64,000 nt of DNA from Delftia sp. PS-11 (GCF_029870285.1 NZ_JACSYA010000018.1:43297-107296); one strand, 5' to 3'; positions 18,071-28,229 are shown, numbered from the stretch's first letter. Numbers and translations are program-made. Notes: a model not told the origin generated them from the letters alone.

Positions 18071-19945
18071 ATGAATCCCCGCCTCATCGAGTACTACAAC
18101 CGCGAACTGGCCTATCTGCGAGAACTGGGCACGGAGTTTGCAGCTGCCTTTCCCAAGGTTGCCGCCCGCCTGGCGCTGGGTGACAACGATGTGGCCGATC
18201 CCTATGTGGAACGGCTGCTGGAAGGCTTCAGCTTTCTGAGCGCACGCATCCAGCTCAAGATGGATGCGCAGTTCCCCCGGCTGTCCCAGCGTGTGCTGGA
18301 GATGGTCTGCCCGCACTATCTGGCCCCCACTCCCTCCATGCTGGTGGCCCAGTTCCAGCCCAGCGCCAAGGAGGGCAATCTGCAGGCAGGCTTCACCCTG
18401 CCGCCGGGCAGCGCGCTGCGCGCCCACAAGCTGCATGATGAACAGACAGCCTGCGAGTTCCGAACTGGCGGGCCGTTGACGCTGTGGCCCATCGAGATGC
18501 GCCAGGCCCGCCTGGGCGGGCCTGCGCTGGACCTGCCGCTGGCGCAAGTGCCCCAGGCGGGAGAGGCAGCGGGCCACCTGCGCCTGCATCTGGGCACGCT
18601 CGGCTCTGCGCAATGCAGTGATCTGGCACTGGAGCAACTGTGGCTCTACATCCATGCCGACGATGTCGTGGCATCGCACCTGCAGGAGCTGATCCACAGC
18701 CACACGCTGGCCATCGTCGTGCATCACCCTCAGGATCCAGGACAGGTCTGGGATGTGCTGGAACCCCAGGCACTGCGCGCCGAAGGACTGGAGGACGAGC
18801 AGGCGCTGCTGCCCTACTCGCGGCGGGCCTTCCAGGGCCATCGCCTGCTGCACGAGTACTTTGCCTTCCCGCAGCGGCAGCGCTTTTTTTCGATCAATGG
18901 CCTGTCGCGCGGCTGGCGCCGCATCGCGCACAACGGCGTGGCGCTGACCGTGCTGCTGCGCAGGGCAGCGCCCACGCTGGAGCCCCAGATCGACGCATCC
19001 AAGCTGCTGCTGCACTGCATCCCTGCCATCAACCTGTTCGAGCAGGCCACGGACCGCATCCATGTCAGTGCCAGCACGCATGAGTACCACGTGGTTCCCG
19101 ACCGTGCCAGGCCGCTGGATCTGGAGGTCTATGGCGTGCAATCGGTGACCGGGCACCACGAAGGGCAGACCGAGGATCGCCACTTCGCGCAGCTGTACAC
19201 GTCGGTACATGGTCTGCGTGCGCACGAGCAGGCCTACTTCACGATGCGCCGCGAGCCCCGGCTGTTTTCGCAGCGCTCGCTGCGCAGCGGCCCACGCACA
19301 CAGTACCTGGGCTCGGAGGTATTCATCTCGCTGGTGGACCAGCGCGAAGCGCCGTTTTCCGACCAGCTCAAGCAGTTGTCAGTGCGCACGCTATGCACCC
19401 ACCGCGACCTGCCGCTGCTCATGCGCGTCAACCATCCGGACGGCGATCTGGTGCCTCAGGAATCCGCACCCATCGACTGGATACGGGTCATCGCAGGCCC
19501 CAGCCCGCCTGTGCCGGCCATCTCGGACGGTGCCCTGACCTGGCGCCTGATCTCGCATCTGTCGCTGAACTACCTGGCCATGACCGACCTGTCCGACGAG
19601 CAGGGAGCAGCCACGCTGCGCGAGTTGCTGCAGCTGTACCTGGACCTGGGCAACCACCAGATGGCAGGCCAGATTTCCGCTGTGCAGAGCCTGCGCATCG
19701 AGCCCATCACGCGGCGGCTTGCACAGCACCGGCAACTGGTCTATGGACGTGGCGTGGGCGTGCACCTGGGCATGGACGAGCCCCCGATGGCAGGCGCCAG
19801 CCCCTGGCCCCTGGCCAATGTGCTGGAGCGCTTTTTTGCACGCCATGTCGGCGTGAACAGCTTCACCGAACTGCAACTGCACTCGCGCCAGCGCGGCCCC
19901 CTGGCGCGCTGGAGTCCCCGACCTGGCCTGCGCCCTGGCATATGA
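18071..19945 (+). CDS. tssF: TssF, T6SS baseplate wedge protein
   Basis: A 624-residue TssF/VasA protein, full length. It opens with LIEYYNRELAYLRELGTEFA, the standard signature, followed by VADPYVERLLEGFSFLSARI and LSQRVLEMVCPHYLAPTPSM. Together with TssG, TssE and TssK it makes the baseplate wedge. Its stop overlaps the tssG start (ATGA), indicating coupled translation in keeping with the F2G complex. Confidence 0.95.
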   Translation: MNPRLIEYYNRELAYLRELGTEFAAAFPKVAARLALGDNDVADPYVERLLEGFSFLSARIQLKMDAQFPRLSQRVLEMVCPHYLAPTPSMLVAQFQPSAKEGNLQAGFTLPPGSALRAHKLHDEQTACEFRTGGPLTLWPIEMRQARLGGPALDLPLAQVPQAGEAAGHLRLHLGTLGSAQCSDLALEQLWLYIHADDVVASHLQELIHSHTLAIVVHHPQDPGQVWDVLEPQALRAEGLEDEQALLPYSRRAFQGHRLLHEYFAFPQRQRFFSINGLSRGWRRIAHNGVALTVLLRRAAPTLEPQIDASKLLLHCIPAINLFEQATDRIHVSASTHEYHVVPDRARPLDLEVYGVQSVTGHHEGQTEDRHFAQLYTSVHGLRAHEQAYFTMRREPRLFSQRSLRSGPRTQYLGSEVFISLVDQREAPFSDQLKQLSVRTLCTHRDLPLLMRVNHPDGDLVPQESAPIDWIRVIAGPSPPVPAISDGALTWRLISHLSLNYLAMTDLSDEQGAATLRELLQLYLDLGNHQMAGQISAVQSLRIEPITRRLAQHRQLVYGRGVGVHLGMDEPPMAGASPWPLANVLERFFARHVGVNSFTELQLHSRQRGPLARWSPRPGLRPGI

Positions 19946-21060
19946 ACAACCCTGCCCTGCCCTCCACCACGGACCCTGGCGGCGACGATGTGCGCGCCCG
20001 GCTGTTCTGGCAGCGTCTGCGCGAGCAGCCCTACCGCTTTGACCTGATGCACAGCCTGCGCTACCTGCAGGCGCGCCACCCTGAGCTGCCACGCCTGGGC
20101 ACGGCATCCAGGCCCAGGGACGAGCCGCTGCGCATGGGCCAGGACCCATCCCTGGCCTTCGCCCCCGCCACCATTGCCGAGGTACTGCCCTCTCGCGCTG
20201 GCGAGCCTGAGCGCATGACGGTCTGGAACTTCGGCCTGTACGGGCCCAACGGCCCCTTGCCTACGCACATCACCGAATATGTGCGCGAGCGCCTGCGCCA
20301 GCATGACGACGCCACGCTGGCGCGGTTTTCCGACATCTTCCACCACCGCTTGCTGCTGCTGCTGTTCAGGGCCTGGTCGGATACCCAGCCCACGGCCTCG
20401 CTGGACCGCCCTGGCGAGGACCACTTCGGCCGCTACATCGACAGCATCATCAACATGGGCCTGCCCAGCCAGCAGGAGCGCGACAACGTTCCAGACCATG
20501 CCAAACGCTGCATGGCGGGGCACCTGACTCGCTGGAGCCGCAACCCGGAAGGACTGTGCCAGGCCCTGTCCCACTTCTTTCAGGTCCCTGTGCGGATGCA
20601 GGAAAACTGCCTGCACTACCTGGAGCTGGAGCCCGATCAACAGACCCGCCTGCAGGCCAGGCCCTGCCACTCGCGTCTGGGCGTGGATGCCGTCGTCGGC
20701 GCCCGCGTGCCCGACGCGCAGAGCAAGTTCCGCCTGGTACTGGGCCCCATGGACCTGGCCCAGTACCAGTTGCTGCTGCCCCGTGCAGCGCTGTTCCAGG
20801 CGCTGGTGGACTGGGTACGCAGCTACCTGGGCATCGAATATGCCTGGGACTATGCACTGGTACTGCGCAGGCAGGAAGTGCCCGCCGCCCGGCTGGGCGG
20901 CAGCGCCCAGCTGGGCTGGACCACCTGGCTCACCCACGCCGACCCAGCACAGGACGCGAGCGACTTCCGCCTGGACCCCGAAGCCTGGCTGCGCCAGCGC
21001 CGCCAGCCCGTGCGGGGCCAGCGCTCATCCGCGCCAGCGCCCCGCCCACCGAACAGCTGA
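19942..21060 (+). CDS. tssG: TssG, T6SS baseplate wedge protein
   Basis: A 372-residue TssG/VasB protein. Family blocks are PYRFDLMHSLRYLQARHPE, NFGLYGPNGPLPTHITEYVRER, FFQVPVRMQENCLHYLELEPD and LGIEYAWDYALVLRR. The start ATG 19942 overlaps the tssF stop by 4 bases. It is the last of the second core block before cargo genes begin. Confidence 0.94.
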   Translation: MNNPALPSTTDPGGDDVRARLFWQRLREQPYRFDLMHSLRYLQARHPELPRLGTASRPRDEPLRMGQDPSLAFAPATIAEVLPSRAGEPERMTVWNFGLYGPNGPLPTHITEYVRERLRQHDDATLARFSDIFHHRLLLLLFRAWSDTQPTASLDRPGEDHFGRYIDSIINMGLPSQQERDNVPDHAKRCMAGHLTRWSRNPEGLCQALSHFFQVPVRMQENCLHYLELEPDQQTRLQARPCHSRLGVDAVVGARVPDAQSKFRLVLGPMDLAQYQLLLPRAALFQALVDWVRSYLGIEYAWDYALVLRRQEVPAARLGGSAQLGWTTWLTHADPAQDASDFRLDPEAWLRQRRQPVRGQRSSAPAPRPPNS

Positions 21061-21099
21061 ATCACCGCATCACCAAATCGCCACCTCCCGTTTACACAC

Positions 21100-21933
21100 A
21101 TGCCTGTCGTACACATCAAGTTCCCGCACAACGCGCCTGTGCCTTCAGCGCTGACCCTGGTCGAGGGCAACCGCCTGCGCGTCAAGATCGAGGCCGTTGC
21201 AAAGACCTACAAGCTGGGCGCCAGGGTCGATGCCCCCAGCATCGTCGCGGCCCAGCCTCCCGTCCACAACGCCCGCGCCGACAGCTGGCAATTCGACTTC
21301 GTGGCCCAGCAGCCCGGGCTCACCAAGATCGCCATCCTGGCCGTACAGGGAACCGGGCTCAGCGTCATGCCCGCAGCCATCACCGTGCAGGTGGAGAAAA
21401 GCATCTCACTGCCAGAAGAGAGCACGACGCAGGGGATGCTGGCAAGGCTGTTCCTGGCGGAGAACACCTCGCCCGCACTCGGTGGATCAAGCTGGCGGAT
21501 TGAAGACATCCGGACCTCCATGCAATGGATGCGGCGCGTGATTGAAAACCGCCTCAAGAGCCCGAATCCCGGGGATTTCATGGCACGTGGCGCCACCAGC
21601 GAGAAAGACATCGTCATGGCAAACGACCGTGGGTCTGTCCAGTTCCACGGGTTCAACCTGTACCCCTCACTGCCATCCGAAATGGCGGGAAACCTCCAAA
21701 AATACCTCCAAAACGCCAACAACGGCCTTCACCCGCAGCGCAAGGCCTATCTGGATTTTGTACAGGCCGCCATCGACATCGCCCAGGCGCCAGTGCCCCC
21801 GGACCCCACGCCCACAGGGCTCTTCGGTTGGAAAACCACGGACGCCCCACAGCCCGGCCCCGAGTTCCGCGAACACAAGACCCTGTCTGGCAACACGTTC
21901 TACACCCATACCCGCTTGCGCAAGAAGGACTAA
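21100..21933 (+). CDS. Unknown protein, candidate T6SS effector acting in the periplasm
   Basis: A 277-residue protein without signal peptide that I cannot assign to a family. Residues 1-105 are beta-rich and could be an Ig-like or delivery domain. From about residue 115 a helical domain follows, with LFLAENTSPAL, SMQWMRRVIENRLK, FNLYPSLPSEM and HPQRKAYLDFVQAAIDIAQ; the spacing of a Glu after LA with a downstream W-x-R-x-VIxNR helix is faintly like lysozyme-type cell-wall hydrolases. Two paralogous exported proteins follow at once, the arrangement of an effector with duplicated immunity genes. It lies between tssG and clpV, within the T6SS operon. Activity is unproven. Confidence 0.5.
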   Translation: MPVVHIKFPHNAPVPSALTLVEGNRLRVKIEAVAKTYKLGARVDAPSIVAAQPPVHNARADSWQFDFVAQQPGLTKIAILAVQGTGLSVMPAAITVQVEKSISLPEESTTQGMLARLFLAENTSPALGGSSWRIEDIRTSMQWMRRVIENRLKSPNPGDFMARGATSEKDIVMANDRGSVQFHGFNLYPSLPSEMAGNLQKYLQNANNGLHPQRKAYLDFVQAAIDIAQAPVPPDPTPTGLFGWKTTDAPQPGPEFREHKTLSGNTFYTHTRLRKKD

Positions 21934-21938
21934 AGCCA

Positions 21939-22544
21939 ATGCCTGAACTTCAACAAGCCCTCCAGCGATTGGGCCCTTCCACTCACCACGGCCATTGCGC
22001 AATGCCTGCCCTGGCGAAGCGGGCAGCGTGCCTGACCCTTCTCGCTGCCGCCAGTTGGCACGCTGGAGCGACCGCACCGGCAAACACCGCCGATGCGGTC
22101 CCAAAGCCCGCCGTGGCCACCGACTTCTCGCGCCCGGCCTCTCAATACGTGGCATCGGTTGCGGCCCTTCGCAACTATCTGCAAGCCAAGGACGAAGCCA
22201 ACAACACCCAAAATGCCCAGAGCAGGCAGCACTTTTGCTTCGTACAGCAACACAACCGCACCGTAACCCCTGCGCGCTCATCAGTATGGATGGTCTGGCT
22301 CGAAGGTGGCCAGATCGCCAATCTGGGGCAGCGCCGCTTCACCGCCAAACCATCGCCGGATGAAGCGCAGTGGGACGGCGATGCCTTGTCCGAAGCCAAG
22401 GCCATCCACCTCGCCACCGGCGTCCGTGAAACGGCGCAGGAAACCACCGGCAGCAGCATCCTCGTCGAACGCGCCTGGGTGGACCTGCTGCTGACGCAGT
22501 GCAAGGCCAAAGGCCGCAAGGTCGACGTCCGCCCTCTGCATTGA
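21939..22544 (+). CDS. Exported protein, candidate immunity protein A
   Basis: A 201-residue protein from ATG 21939, five bases after the previous stop and with AGAAGGA upstream. ATG 22002 is an alternative start that would place the signal peptide (KRAACLTLLAAASWHAGATA) at the very N-terminus and give 180 residues. The mature part shares with the next gene the blocks VASVAALRNYLQAKDE, FCFVQQ, WMVWLEGGQIANLG, EAKAIHLATGVRET, ILVERAWVDLLLTQCKAKGRKV and the C-terminal VRPL. The two are clear paralogues. A periplasmic immunity role is inferred from the pairing with the preceding gene. Confidence 0.5.
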   Translation: MPELQQALQRLGPSTHHGHCAMPALAKRAACLTLLAAASWHAGATAPANTADAVPKPAVATDFSRPASQYVASVAALRNYLQAKDEANNTQNAQSRQHFCFVQQHNRTVTPARSSVWMVWLEGGQIANLGQRRFTAKPSPDEAQWDGDALSEAKAIHLATGVRETAQETTGSSILVERAWVDLLLTQCKAKGRKVDVRPLH

Positions 22545-22563
22545 CCAAGGAGTCCACTACACC

Positions 22564-23154
22564 ATGCTGTTGACCGATACCGGATCAGACTCTTTGAAAC
22601 CACATCGCTATTTACAAATAGCCAGCCTGGTCATAGCCATGGGAACCTGTTTGATAGGTGCTCATGCTCACGAGCCATCACAAATGTCTGCGCCATCAGC
22701 AAAAGACAGCGATCAGCCGACGGCTGCCGAATACTCGCGTCCGGCGCAGGAAAGAGTGGCATCGCTGACTGCACTGCGGCAATACCTGAAGCTCAAGGAT
22801 GAAACCAGGAAAACTCAAAAGGCCAGGCAGAACAATACATTCTGCTTTGTACAGCAGCGCCCGGACCACCCGTCCAACCCAGATCCGAATGTATGGATGG
22901 TCTGGCTCAACGGCGGTGAAATTGTCAATATGGGCTGGTATGTCTATTCATCTCATAACTTGACGAAAGAAGACGCCAAGGCAAATGGAGAAAGCCTTGC
23001 AAGAATGAAAGCCATCCATCTCGCCACTGATGTGCGAGAGACACCAGAGGAAATTTTCGGCAGCAGCTTCCTGGTCGAACGCGCCTGGGTGGACAGGCTG
23101 CTGACGCAATGCAAAGCCAAAGGCCGCAAGGTCAACGTCCGCCCCCTGCGCTAG
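22564..23154 (+). CDS. Exported protein, candidate immunity protein B (paralogue of A)
   Basis: A 196-residue paralogue of the preceding gene, 19 bases downstream. An N-terminal hydrophobic segment (LQIASLVIAMGTCLIGAHA) is a likely signal peptide. It conserves VASLTALRQYLKLKDE, CFVQQ, WMVWLNGGEIVNMG, MKAIHLATDVRETPEE and the LVERAWVDRLLTQCKAKGRKV tail. The first half is lower in GC and more diverged than the last 100 bases, which are nearly identical in DNA between the two genes, a sign of gene conversion or recent duplication. Confidence 0.5.
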   Translation: MLLTDTGSDSLKPHRYLQIASLVIAMGTCLIGAHAHEPSQMSAPSAKDSDQPTAAEYSRPAQERVASLTALRQYLKLKDETRKTQKARQNNTFCFVQQRPDHPSNPDPNVWMVWLNGGEIVNMGWYVYSSHNLTKEDAKANGESLARMKAIHLATDVRETPEEIFGSSFLVERAWVDRLLTQCKAKGRKVNVRPLR

Positions 23155-23202
23155 CCGCCGAGCCCGCCCCCATTCATTCACTCTTTTGCGCATCCGAAAC
23201 CC

Positions 23203-25911
23203 ATGCCAGAAATCAGCCGCCAATCCCTCTTCGGAAAACTCAACCCCCTGCTGTTCAAGTCGCTGGAAGGCGCCACAGTGTTTTGCAAACTGCGCGGCAA
23301 TCCCTATGTGGAACTGGTGCACTGGCTGCACCAGTTGCTGCAGGAAAACGACTGCGACCTGACGCGTATCCTGCGCCACTTCGAGATCGCCCCCGACCGT
23401 CTGGCTGCCGATGTGCTGCGGCGTCTGGACCAATTGCCGCGTGGCGCCACCTCGATCAGCGACTTCTCCGAGCACATCGAAACCGCCATCGAACGCGGCT
23501 GGGTCTATGCCACGCTGATGTTCAACGACAGCCAGATCCGCAGCGCCTACCTGCTGTCAGGCATGGTGCGCACGCGCTCGCTGGCCAATGAACTGCGCTC
23601 CATCTCGCGCGAATTCGATAGAATTTCCGAGCCTGCACTGAGCGATGCCTTCGCCCGCCTGTTGCCCGACTCGCCCGAAGCGCGCATGCGTGCTGCCGAT
23701 GGCAGCGGACTGGCGGGCACGCCGGGCGAGGCCAGCCAGGCCACGGGCGCAGCGCCTGGCCAGGGCAGCGCGCTGCAGCAATACACCGTGGACCTTACGG
23801 CCCGCGCCAAAGCGGGCGAACTGGATCCCGTCACAGGCCGCGACGACGAAGTGCGCCAGATGGTGGACATTCTGCTGCGCCGCCGCCAGAACAACCCCAT
23901 CCTGATCGGCGAAGCCGGCGTGGGCAAAACCGCCGTGGTCGAAGGGCTGGCCCTGCGCATCGCCCAGGGTGACGTGCCGCCGCCGCTGCATGGTGTGCAA
24001 CTGCGCGTGCTGGACGTGGGCCTGCTGCAGGCAGGCGCCAGCATGAAGGGCGAATTCGAGAACCGCCTGCGCAGCCTGCTGGACGCCGTGCAATCGAGCA
24101 CCACGCCCATCGTGCTCTTCATCGATGAAGTTCACACCCTGGTAGGCGCAGGCGGACAGGCAGGCACGGGCGATGCCGCCAACCTGCTCAAGCCCGCCCT
24201 GGCGCGCGGAACCTTGCGCACCATCGGCGCCACCACCTGGGCCGAATACAAGAAATACATCGAGAAAGACCCCGCGCTGACCCGCCGCTTCCAGCTCGTG
24301 CAGGTTCACGAGCCCGACGAGCCGCGCGCCGTGGACATGCTGCGCGGCGTGGCCGCCAAACTGGAAAACCACCATCAGGTGCGCATCGCCGCCGACGCCG
24401 TGGCCGCCGCTGTCAGCCTGTCGCACCGCTACATCCCTTCGCGCCAGTTGCCTGACAAGGCCGTCAGCCTGCTGGACACGGCCTGCTCGCGCGTAGCCAT
24501 GGCCCTGCATGCCACACCTGCGCAACTCGAAGCCGTGCAGCGGCGCATCGAGGCCCTCGGCGTGGAACAGGAGGTACTGCAGCGCGAAGCCACGCTGGGC
24601 CTGCCTGCCGCAGAACGCCAGCAAACGCTGCAAGCCGAACTGGCCGGCCTGCACGAGCGCCAGGCCGCACTGGCAGAGCGCTTCGGGCGGGAAAGCGCGC
24701 TGGCTCGCCGCATCCTGGAGGCCGAGGCAGCCCTTCTGGGTCTGGCGCCGCCGCCATCGCCCGCAGACGGCAGCGCTGCCCCCAGCACCCCTGCGGCCAC
24801 AGAGCCTCCCAGCATCGCCGCGCTGGACGCGCTGCGCCGTGAACTGGCCCAGTTGCAGGGCGACGCTCCGCTGCTGCAGCCCGTGGTCGATGCCAGCGTC
24901 GTCGCCGCGGTCGTCGCCGAATGGACCGGCATCCCCGTGGGCCGCATGGTGCGCGACGAGGTGCAGTCCGTGCTCTCGCTGGCAGACACGCTGGAAAAGC
25001 GCGTCATCGGCCAGCGCCACGGCCTGGAGGCCATTACCCGCCGCATCCAGACCTCTCGCGCGCGGCTGGACGACCCGGGCAAACCCATAGGCGTATTCCT
25101 GCTGGCCGGCCCCTCGGGCGTGGGCAAGACCGAGACCGCGCTTTCCCTGGCCGAAGCCCTGTATGGCGGAGAACAAAACCTCATCACCATCAACATGAGC
25201 GAATTCCAGGAAGCCCACACCGTCTCCACCCTCAAGGGTGCGCCGCCCGGTTATGTCGGCTACGGCGAAGGCGGCGTGCTCACCGAAGCCGTGCGCCGCC
25301 GTCCTTACAGCGTGGTGCTGCTCGACGAAATCGAGAAAGCCCACTCGGACGTGCACGAAATGTTCTTCCAGGTCTTCGACAAAGGCTGGATGGAGGACGG
25401 CGAAGGCCGCTACATCGACTTCAAGAATACCGTCATCATCCTGACCTCCAACGTGGGCTCGGACCTCATCGCCAGCATGTGCCGCGACCCGGACCTCGCA
25501 CCCACGCCTGAGGGCCTGGCCCAGGCCGTGCGCCAGCCGCTGCTGCAGACCTTTCCCGCAGCGCTGCTGGGCCGCCTGACCGTGGTGCCCTACTACCCCA
25601 TCTCCGACGCCATGCTGGAGCAGATCATCCGCCTGCAGATGCAGCGCATCCAGCGGCGCATCGAAGAACGCCATGGCGCACAGTTCAGTTTCGACGATGC
25701 CGCCGTGGACCTGGTGCGCCGCCGCTGCAGCGAAGTCGAGTCGGGTGCGCGCATGGTGGACGGCATCCTCACCCAGAACCTGCTGCCGCGCATGGCAACA
25801 CGCCTGCTGCAAGCCACAGTGCAAGGACAGGAACTGCAAAGCCTGCACATCGGTGCCGCTGGCGACGACTTCACCCTGGACGTGTGCATCCGCACAGCGC
25901 AGTCCGCATGA
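23203..25911 (+). CDS. tssH: TssH/ClpV, AAA+ ATPase of the T6SS
   Basis: A 902-residue ClpB-type double AAA+ ATPase of the ClpV1 class. Walker A motifs lie at residues 236-243 (GEAGVGKT) and 636-643 (GPSGVGKT), with Walker [14 protein letters not shown] and [14 protein letters not shown]. The N-terminus ([22 protein letters not shown]) is the ClpV-type sheath-binding domain. It unfolds contracted TssBC sheath for reuse. Its stop overlaps the next gene by 4 bases. Confidence 0.96.
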   Translation: MPEISRQSLFGKLNPLLFKSLEGATVFCKLRGNPYVELVHWLHQLLQENDCDLTRILRHFEIAPDRLAADVLRRLDQLPRGATSISDFSEHIETAIERGWVYATLMFNDSQIRSAYLLSGMVRTRSLANELRSISREFDRISEPALSDAFARLLPDSPEARMRAADGSGLAGTPGEASQATGAAPGQGSALQQYTVDLTARAKAGELDPVTGRDDEVRQMVDILLRRRQNNPILIGEAGVGKTAVVEGLALRIAQGDVPPPLHGVQLRVLDVGLLQAGASMKGEFENRLRSLLDAVQSSTTPIVLFIDEVHTLVGAGGQAGTGDAANLLKPALARGTLRTIGATTWAEYKKYIEKDPALTRRFQLVQVHEPDEPRAVDMLRGVAAKLENHHQVRIAADAVAAAVSLSHRYIPSRQLPDKAVSLLDTACSRVAMALHATPAQLEAVQRRIEALGVEQEVLQREATLGLPAAERQQTLQAELAGLHERQAALAERFGRESALARRILEAEAALLGLAPPPSPADGSAAPSTPAATEPPSIAALDALRRELAQLQGDAPLLQPVVDASVVAAVVAEWTGIPVGRMVRDEVQSVLSLADTLEKRVIGQRHGLEAITRRIQTSRARLDDPGKPIGVFLLAGPSGVGKTETALSLAEALYGGEQNLITINMSEFQEAHTVSTLKGAPPGYVGYGEGGVLTEAVRRRPYSVVLLDEIEKAHSDVHEMFFQVFDKGWMEDGEGRYIDFKNTVIILTSNVGSDLIASMCRDPDLAPTPEGLAQAVRQPLLQTFPAALLGRLTVVPYYPISDAMLEQIIRLQMQRIQRRIEERHGAQFSFDDAAVDLVRRRCSEVESGARMVDGILTQNLLPRMATRLLQATVQGQELQSLHIGAAGDDFTLDVCIRTAQSA

Positions 25912-28229
25912 GCGGGCGCCGCATAAGCGGGCGCCGCATGAGCGGACGCCGCCTCTCCATCGCCCTGGCCGCCGCGCTGCTGGCTGCCGCCGCGCCGCAG
26001 ACGCAGGCGCAGGCACTGGGCGCACTGGGCCAGGCTGGCGACGCCCTGCAGCGCGCCTCGGGTGCTGCAACGGCTGGCCAACAGGCACTGGAGGCCGGGC
26101 GCAACGCAGCAGGCGCTGCCGCCCATGCGGCGGGCGAAGCCCGTGCCTGGTGGGACCGCAGCCAGGCGCTGCCTGAGACAGCCCCATCTGCGCCTTCCAG
26201 TGCCACCCCTGTTCAGGACGAGCAAGTCGCCACGAAGCACAGCGGCTCACGGCACAGCGGCCCGCGACAGGGCGGCCCGCGCCGAGTGATTGCCGTGCTG
26301 GGAGACACCTGGACGGGAAGCGCCCGGCGCGGCCAGGCCGTGATCGCACTCATGGACCAGGGGCCCTACTTCGTGCAGCGCCAGTCTGCCCATGTGGCGC
26401 CGGCCAAATCCCAATGGCTGGCCATGCCGCGCGGCGACAGCACCGGCGCAGCCATCGAGCTGCCCCCCAACCCTGAAGGCACGACATACGACCTGACAAC
26501 GGGCCGCGTGCGTCCCGCAGGCAGCGGGGTGCGCATCTTCGCACTGTCTTTGCACGCCGATGTGCCCCAGCGCACAGCCCGGCGCAGCCTGGATGCCATC
26601 GAGCAGCACGCCATGCTGCGCGCAAGCTCCGTGCGTACGGAATGGCCGGCCCAGGGCGGCGCCATCCTGGAGCCCACGGGCGGCAAACTGCTGGTCTGGG
26701 CCAGCGATGCCCGCCAGCGCTTTCCCTCGGGCTTTGGCGCTGACGGGCAGCTGTTCACCGCCGACGACCCCATGCTCACACTGCCCGAAGGCTACAGCGT
26801 GGTCACGCTGGAGCCCCAGGGCTTGCGCTTTGACCGTGCACAGGAAATCGTCCTGGCCTTCCACGCGGTCCAGCCCGCGCAGGACATCGACCTGTCACGG
26901 CTGACCAGCGGCGACGCTGTCCAGGCACTGACCGCACTCATCGCAGAGCGCCACCCGCTGGCATCGGCCAACGGCTTTGACGCTGCCCGGCTGCAAGCCG
27001 AATACGGACCACGCCTGCAAGCAGGCGCCGGGCCCGGCGACAACGCAGCCCGGGCCCAGGCACTGGCCGAAATAGGCCAGCGCCTGGGCGACAGCCAATA
27101 CAAAGTCTTGCTGCCCGGTGGCCAGACATGGCCCGCGCGCACCGACCGGGGCCTGTCCCCGCTGCTGCTGGCGCGTGGCAGCGTCAGCCTGCCCATGCCC
27201 CGCGCATGGCTGCGCGACGACGGCCGCATCGCCATCACCAGCGTCGCGCCGGGCTCCGCCGCCGCGCTGGCCGGCCTGCAGCCAGGCACCGACATCCTGT
27301 CTATCGAAGGAGAAAGCCCGGCACGCTACCTGGAGCGCATCGCGGCGGCATCGCTGCATGCAGGCACAGATGCCCGGCGAGCCGACCTGCTCGCACTGGA
27401 CCTGGGAACGCCAGCCACATTGAACCTGCGCACAGCCCCCAGCGGGGCTGACAGCCAGGAGCGCAGCCTGCGGCTGGGCGCAGCGGCTGCCGCCAGTCCG
27501 GCACTGCCGGCGGCCGAGCCCGCGCTGGCTGCCTTTATGCTGCGCAGCGCCCAAGGCGCCAGCCATGCCTACATCGCCCTGGACAGCTTCGCCGATGGCG
27601 CAACCGGCCAGCTCGACCGCTGGGAACGCGCACTGTCCGCTGCCGCACAGGCCCAGGTCACGGGCCTGATCATCGACCTGCGAGCCTACCGTGGGGACGA
27701 TGCCTACCAACTGCTGCCGCATATGCTGGCCACGCTGTACACCCGCGACAAACCGCTGCGCATGCAGGATGCAGCCCAGCGCCTGTTCGACCCTGCCACA
27801 CGTGTCTGGCGCAGCCGTGGCGGGCTGGGGCTGCCAGCACAACTGCCGCTGGCCGCCTCAGGCACGCCCTTCACGGCCCCGGTGGCCGTGATCACCGGCC
27901 CCGGCTGCGCCGGCCCCTGCGAACTGTTTGCCGCCTGGCTGCAGCACAGCCAGCGCGCCGGCATCGTCGCCACCAGTGCCACCGAGGGCTCCACAGGGCA
28001 GGCCACGCGCGTGCACCTGCCGGGCGGCTTCACCGTGCAAATGCCCCTGCTCGCGGAAACCGGCCCAGACGGCGGCACGCCCACACAGGCACGGGGCGTG
28101 GTGCCACGCCTGCGCGTGCCGGTGGATGCGGCCTTCACCGCCTCCATCCAGGCAGGGGGCGACCCCCTGCTGGACGCAGCCGTGCTGCACCTGGAACGCT
28201 CGCGCGAGGCCCATGCCACACGCCAGTAG
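25908..28229 (+). CDS. Exported PDZ plus S41-peptidase-like protein with altered active site
   Basis: A 773-residue protein coupled to clpV by an ATGA overlap. The N-terminus starts with three near-identical SGRRx/SGRR units and then a signal peptide (LSIALAAALLAAAAPQTQAQA). Residues about 435-510 are PDZ-like (AITSVAPGSAAALAGLQPGTDILSIEGE). Residues about 540-760 resemble S41 C-terminal processing proteases (YIALDSFADG, TGLIIDLRAYRGDDA, VAVITGPG, EGSTGQATRVHLPGG). Where active enzymes carry a Ser motif, this protein has C667-A-G-P-C671-E, and the usual Lys motif is absent. It may be an inactive scaffold, a Cys variant, or unrelated to secretion. I know of no such gene as a standard T6SS component. 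Confidence 0.55.
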   Translation: MSGRRISGRRMSGRRLSIALAAALLAAAAPQTQAQALGALGQAGDALQRASGAATAGQQALEAGRNAAGAAAHAAGEARAWWDRSQALPETAPSAPSSATPVQDEQVATKHSGSRHSGPRQGGPRRVIAVLGDTWTGSARRGQAVIALMDQGPYFVQRQSAHVAPAKSQWLAMPRGDSTGAAIELPPNPEGTTYDLTTGRVRPAGSGVRIFALSLHADVPQRTARRSLDAIEQHAMLRASSVRTEWPAQGGAILEPTGGKLLVWASDARQRFPSGFGADGQLFTADDPMLTLPEGYSVVTLEPQGLRFDRAQEIVLAFHAVQPAQDIDLSRLTSGDAVQALTALIAERHPLASANGFDAARLQAEYGPRLQAGAGPGDNAARAQALAEIGQRLGDSQYKVLLPGGQTWPARTDRGLSPLLLARGSVSLPMPRAWLRDDGRIAITSVAPGSAAALAGLQPGTDILSIEGESPARYLERIAAASLHAGTDARRADLLALDLGTPATLNLRTAPSGADSQERSLRLGAAAAASPALPAAEPALAAFMLRSAQGASHAYIALDSFADGATGQLDRWERALSAAAQAQVTGLIIDLRAYRGDDAYQLLPHMLATLYTRDKPLRMQDAAQRLFDPATRVWRSRGGLGLPAQLPLAASGTPFTAPVAVITGPGCAGPCELFAAWLQHSQRAGIVATSATEGSTGQATRVHLPGGFTVQMPLLAETGPDGGTPTQARGVVPRLRVPVDAAFTASIQAGGDPLLDAAVLHLERSREAHATRQ

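Noticed and set aside
25908..25990. Twin-arginine export signal in the S41-like protein
   Set aside because: RR pairs arise from the SGRR repeat; the consensus residues after RR are not met and the hydrophobic region fits a Sec signal.
23557..26349. A 930-codon open frame on the - strand opposite clpV
   Set aside because: Antisense to a perfectly conserved ClpV with AAA+ motifs; residue usage is typical of a GC-rich shadow frame and no domain is recognisable.
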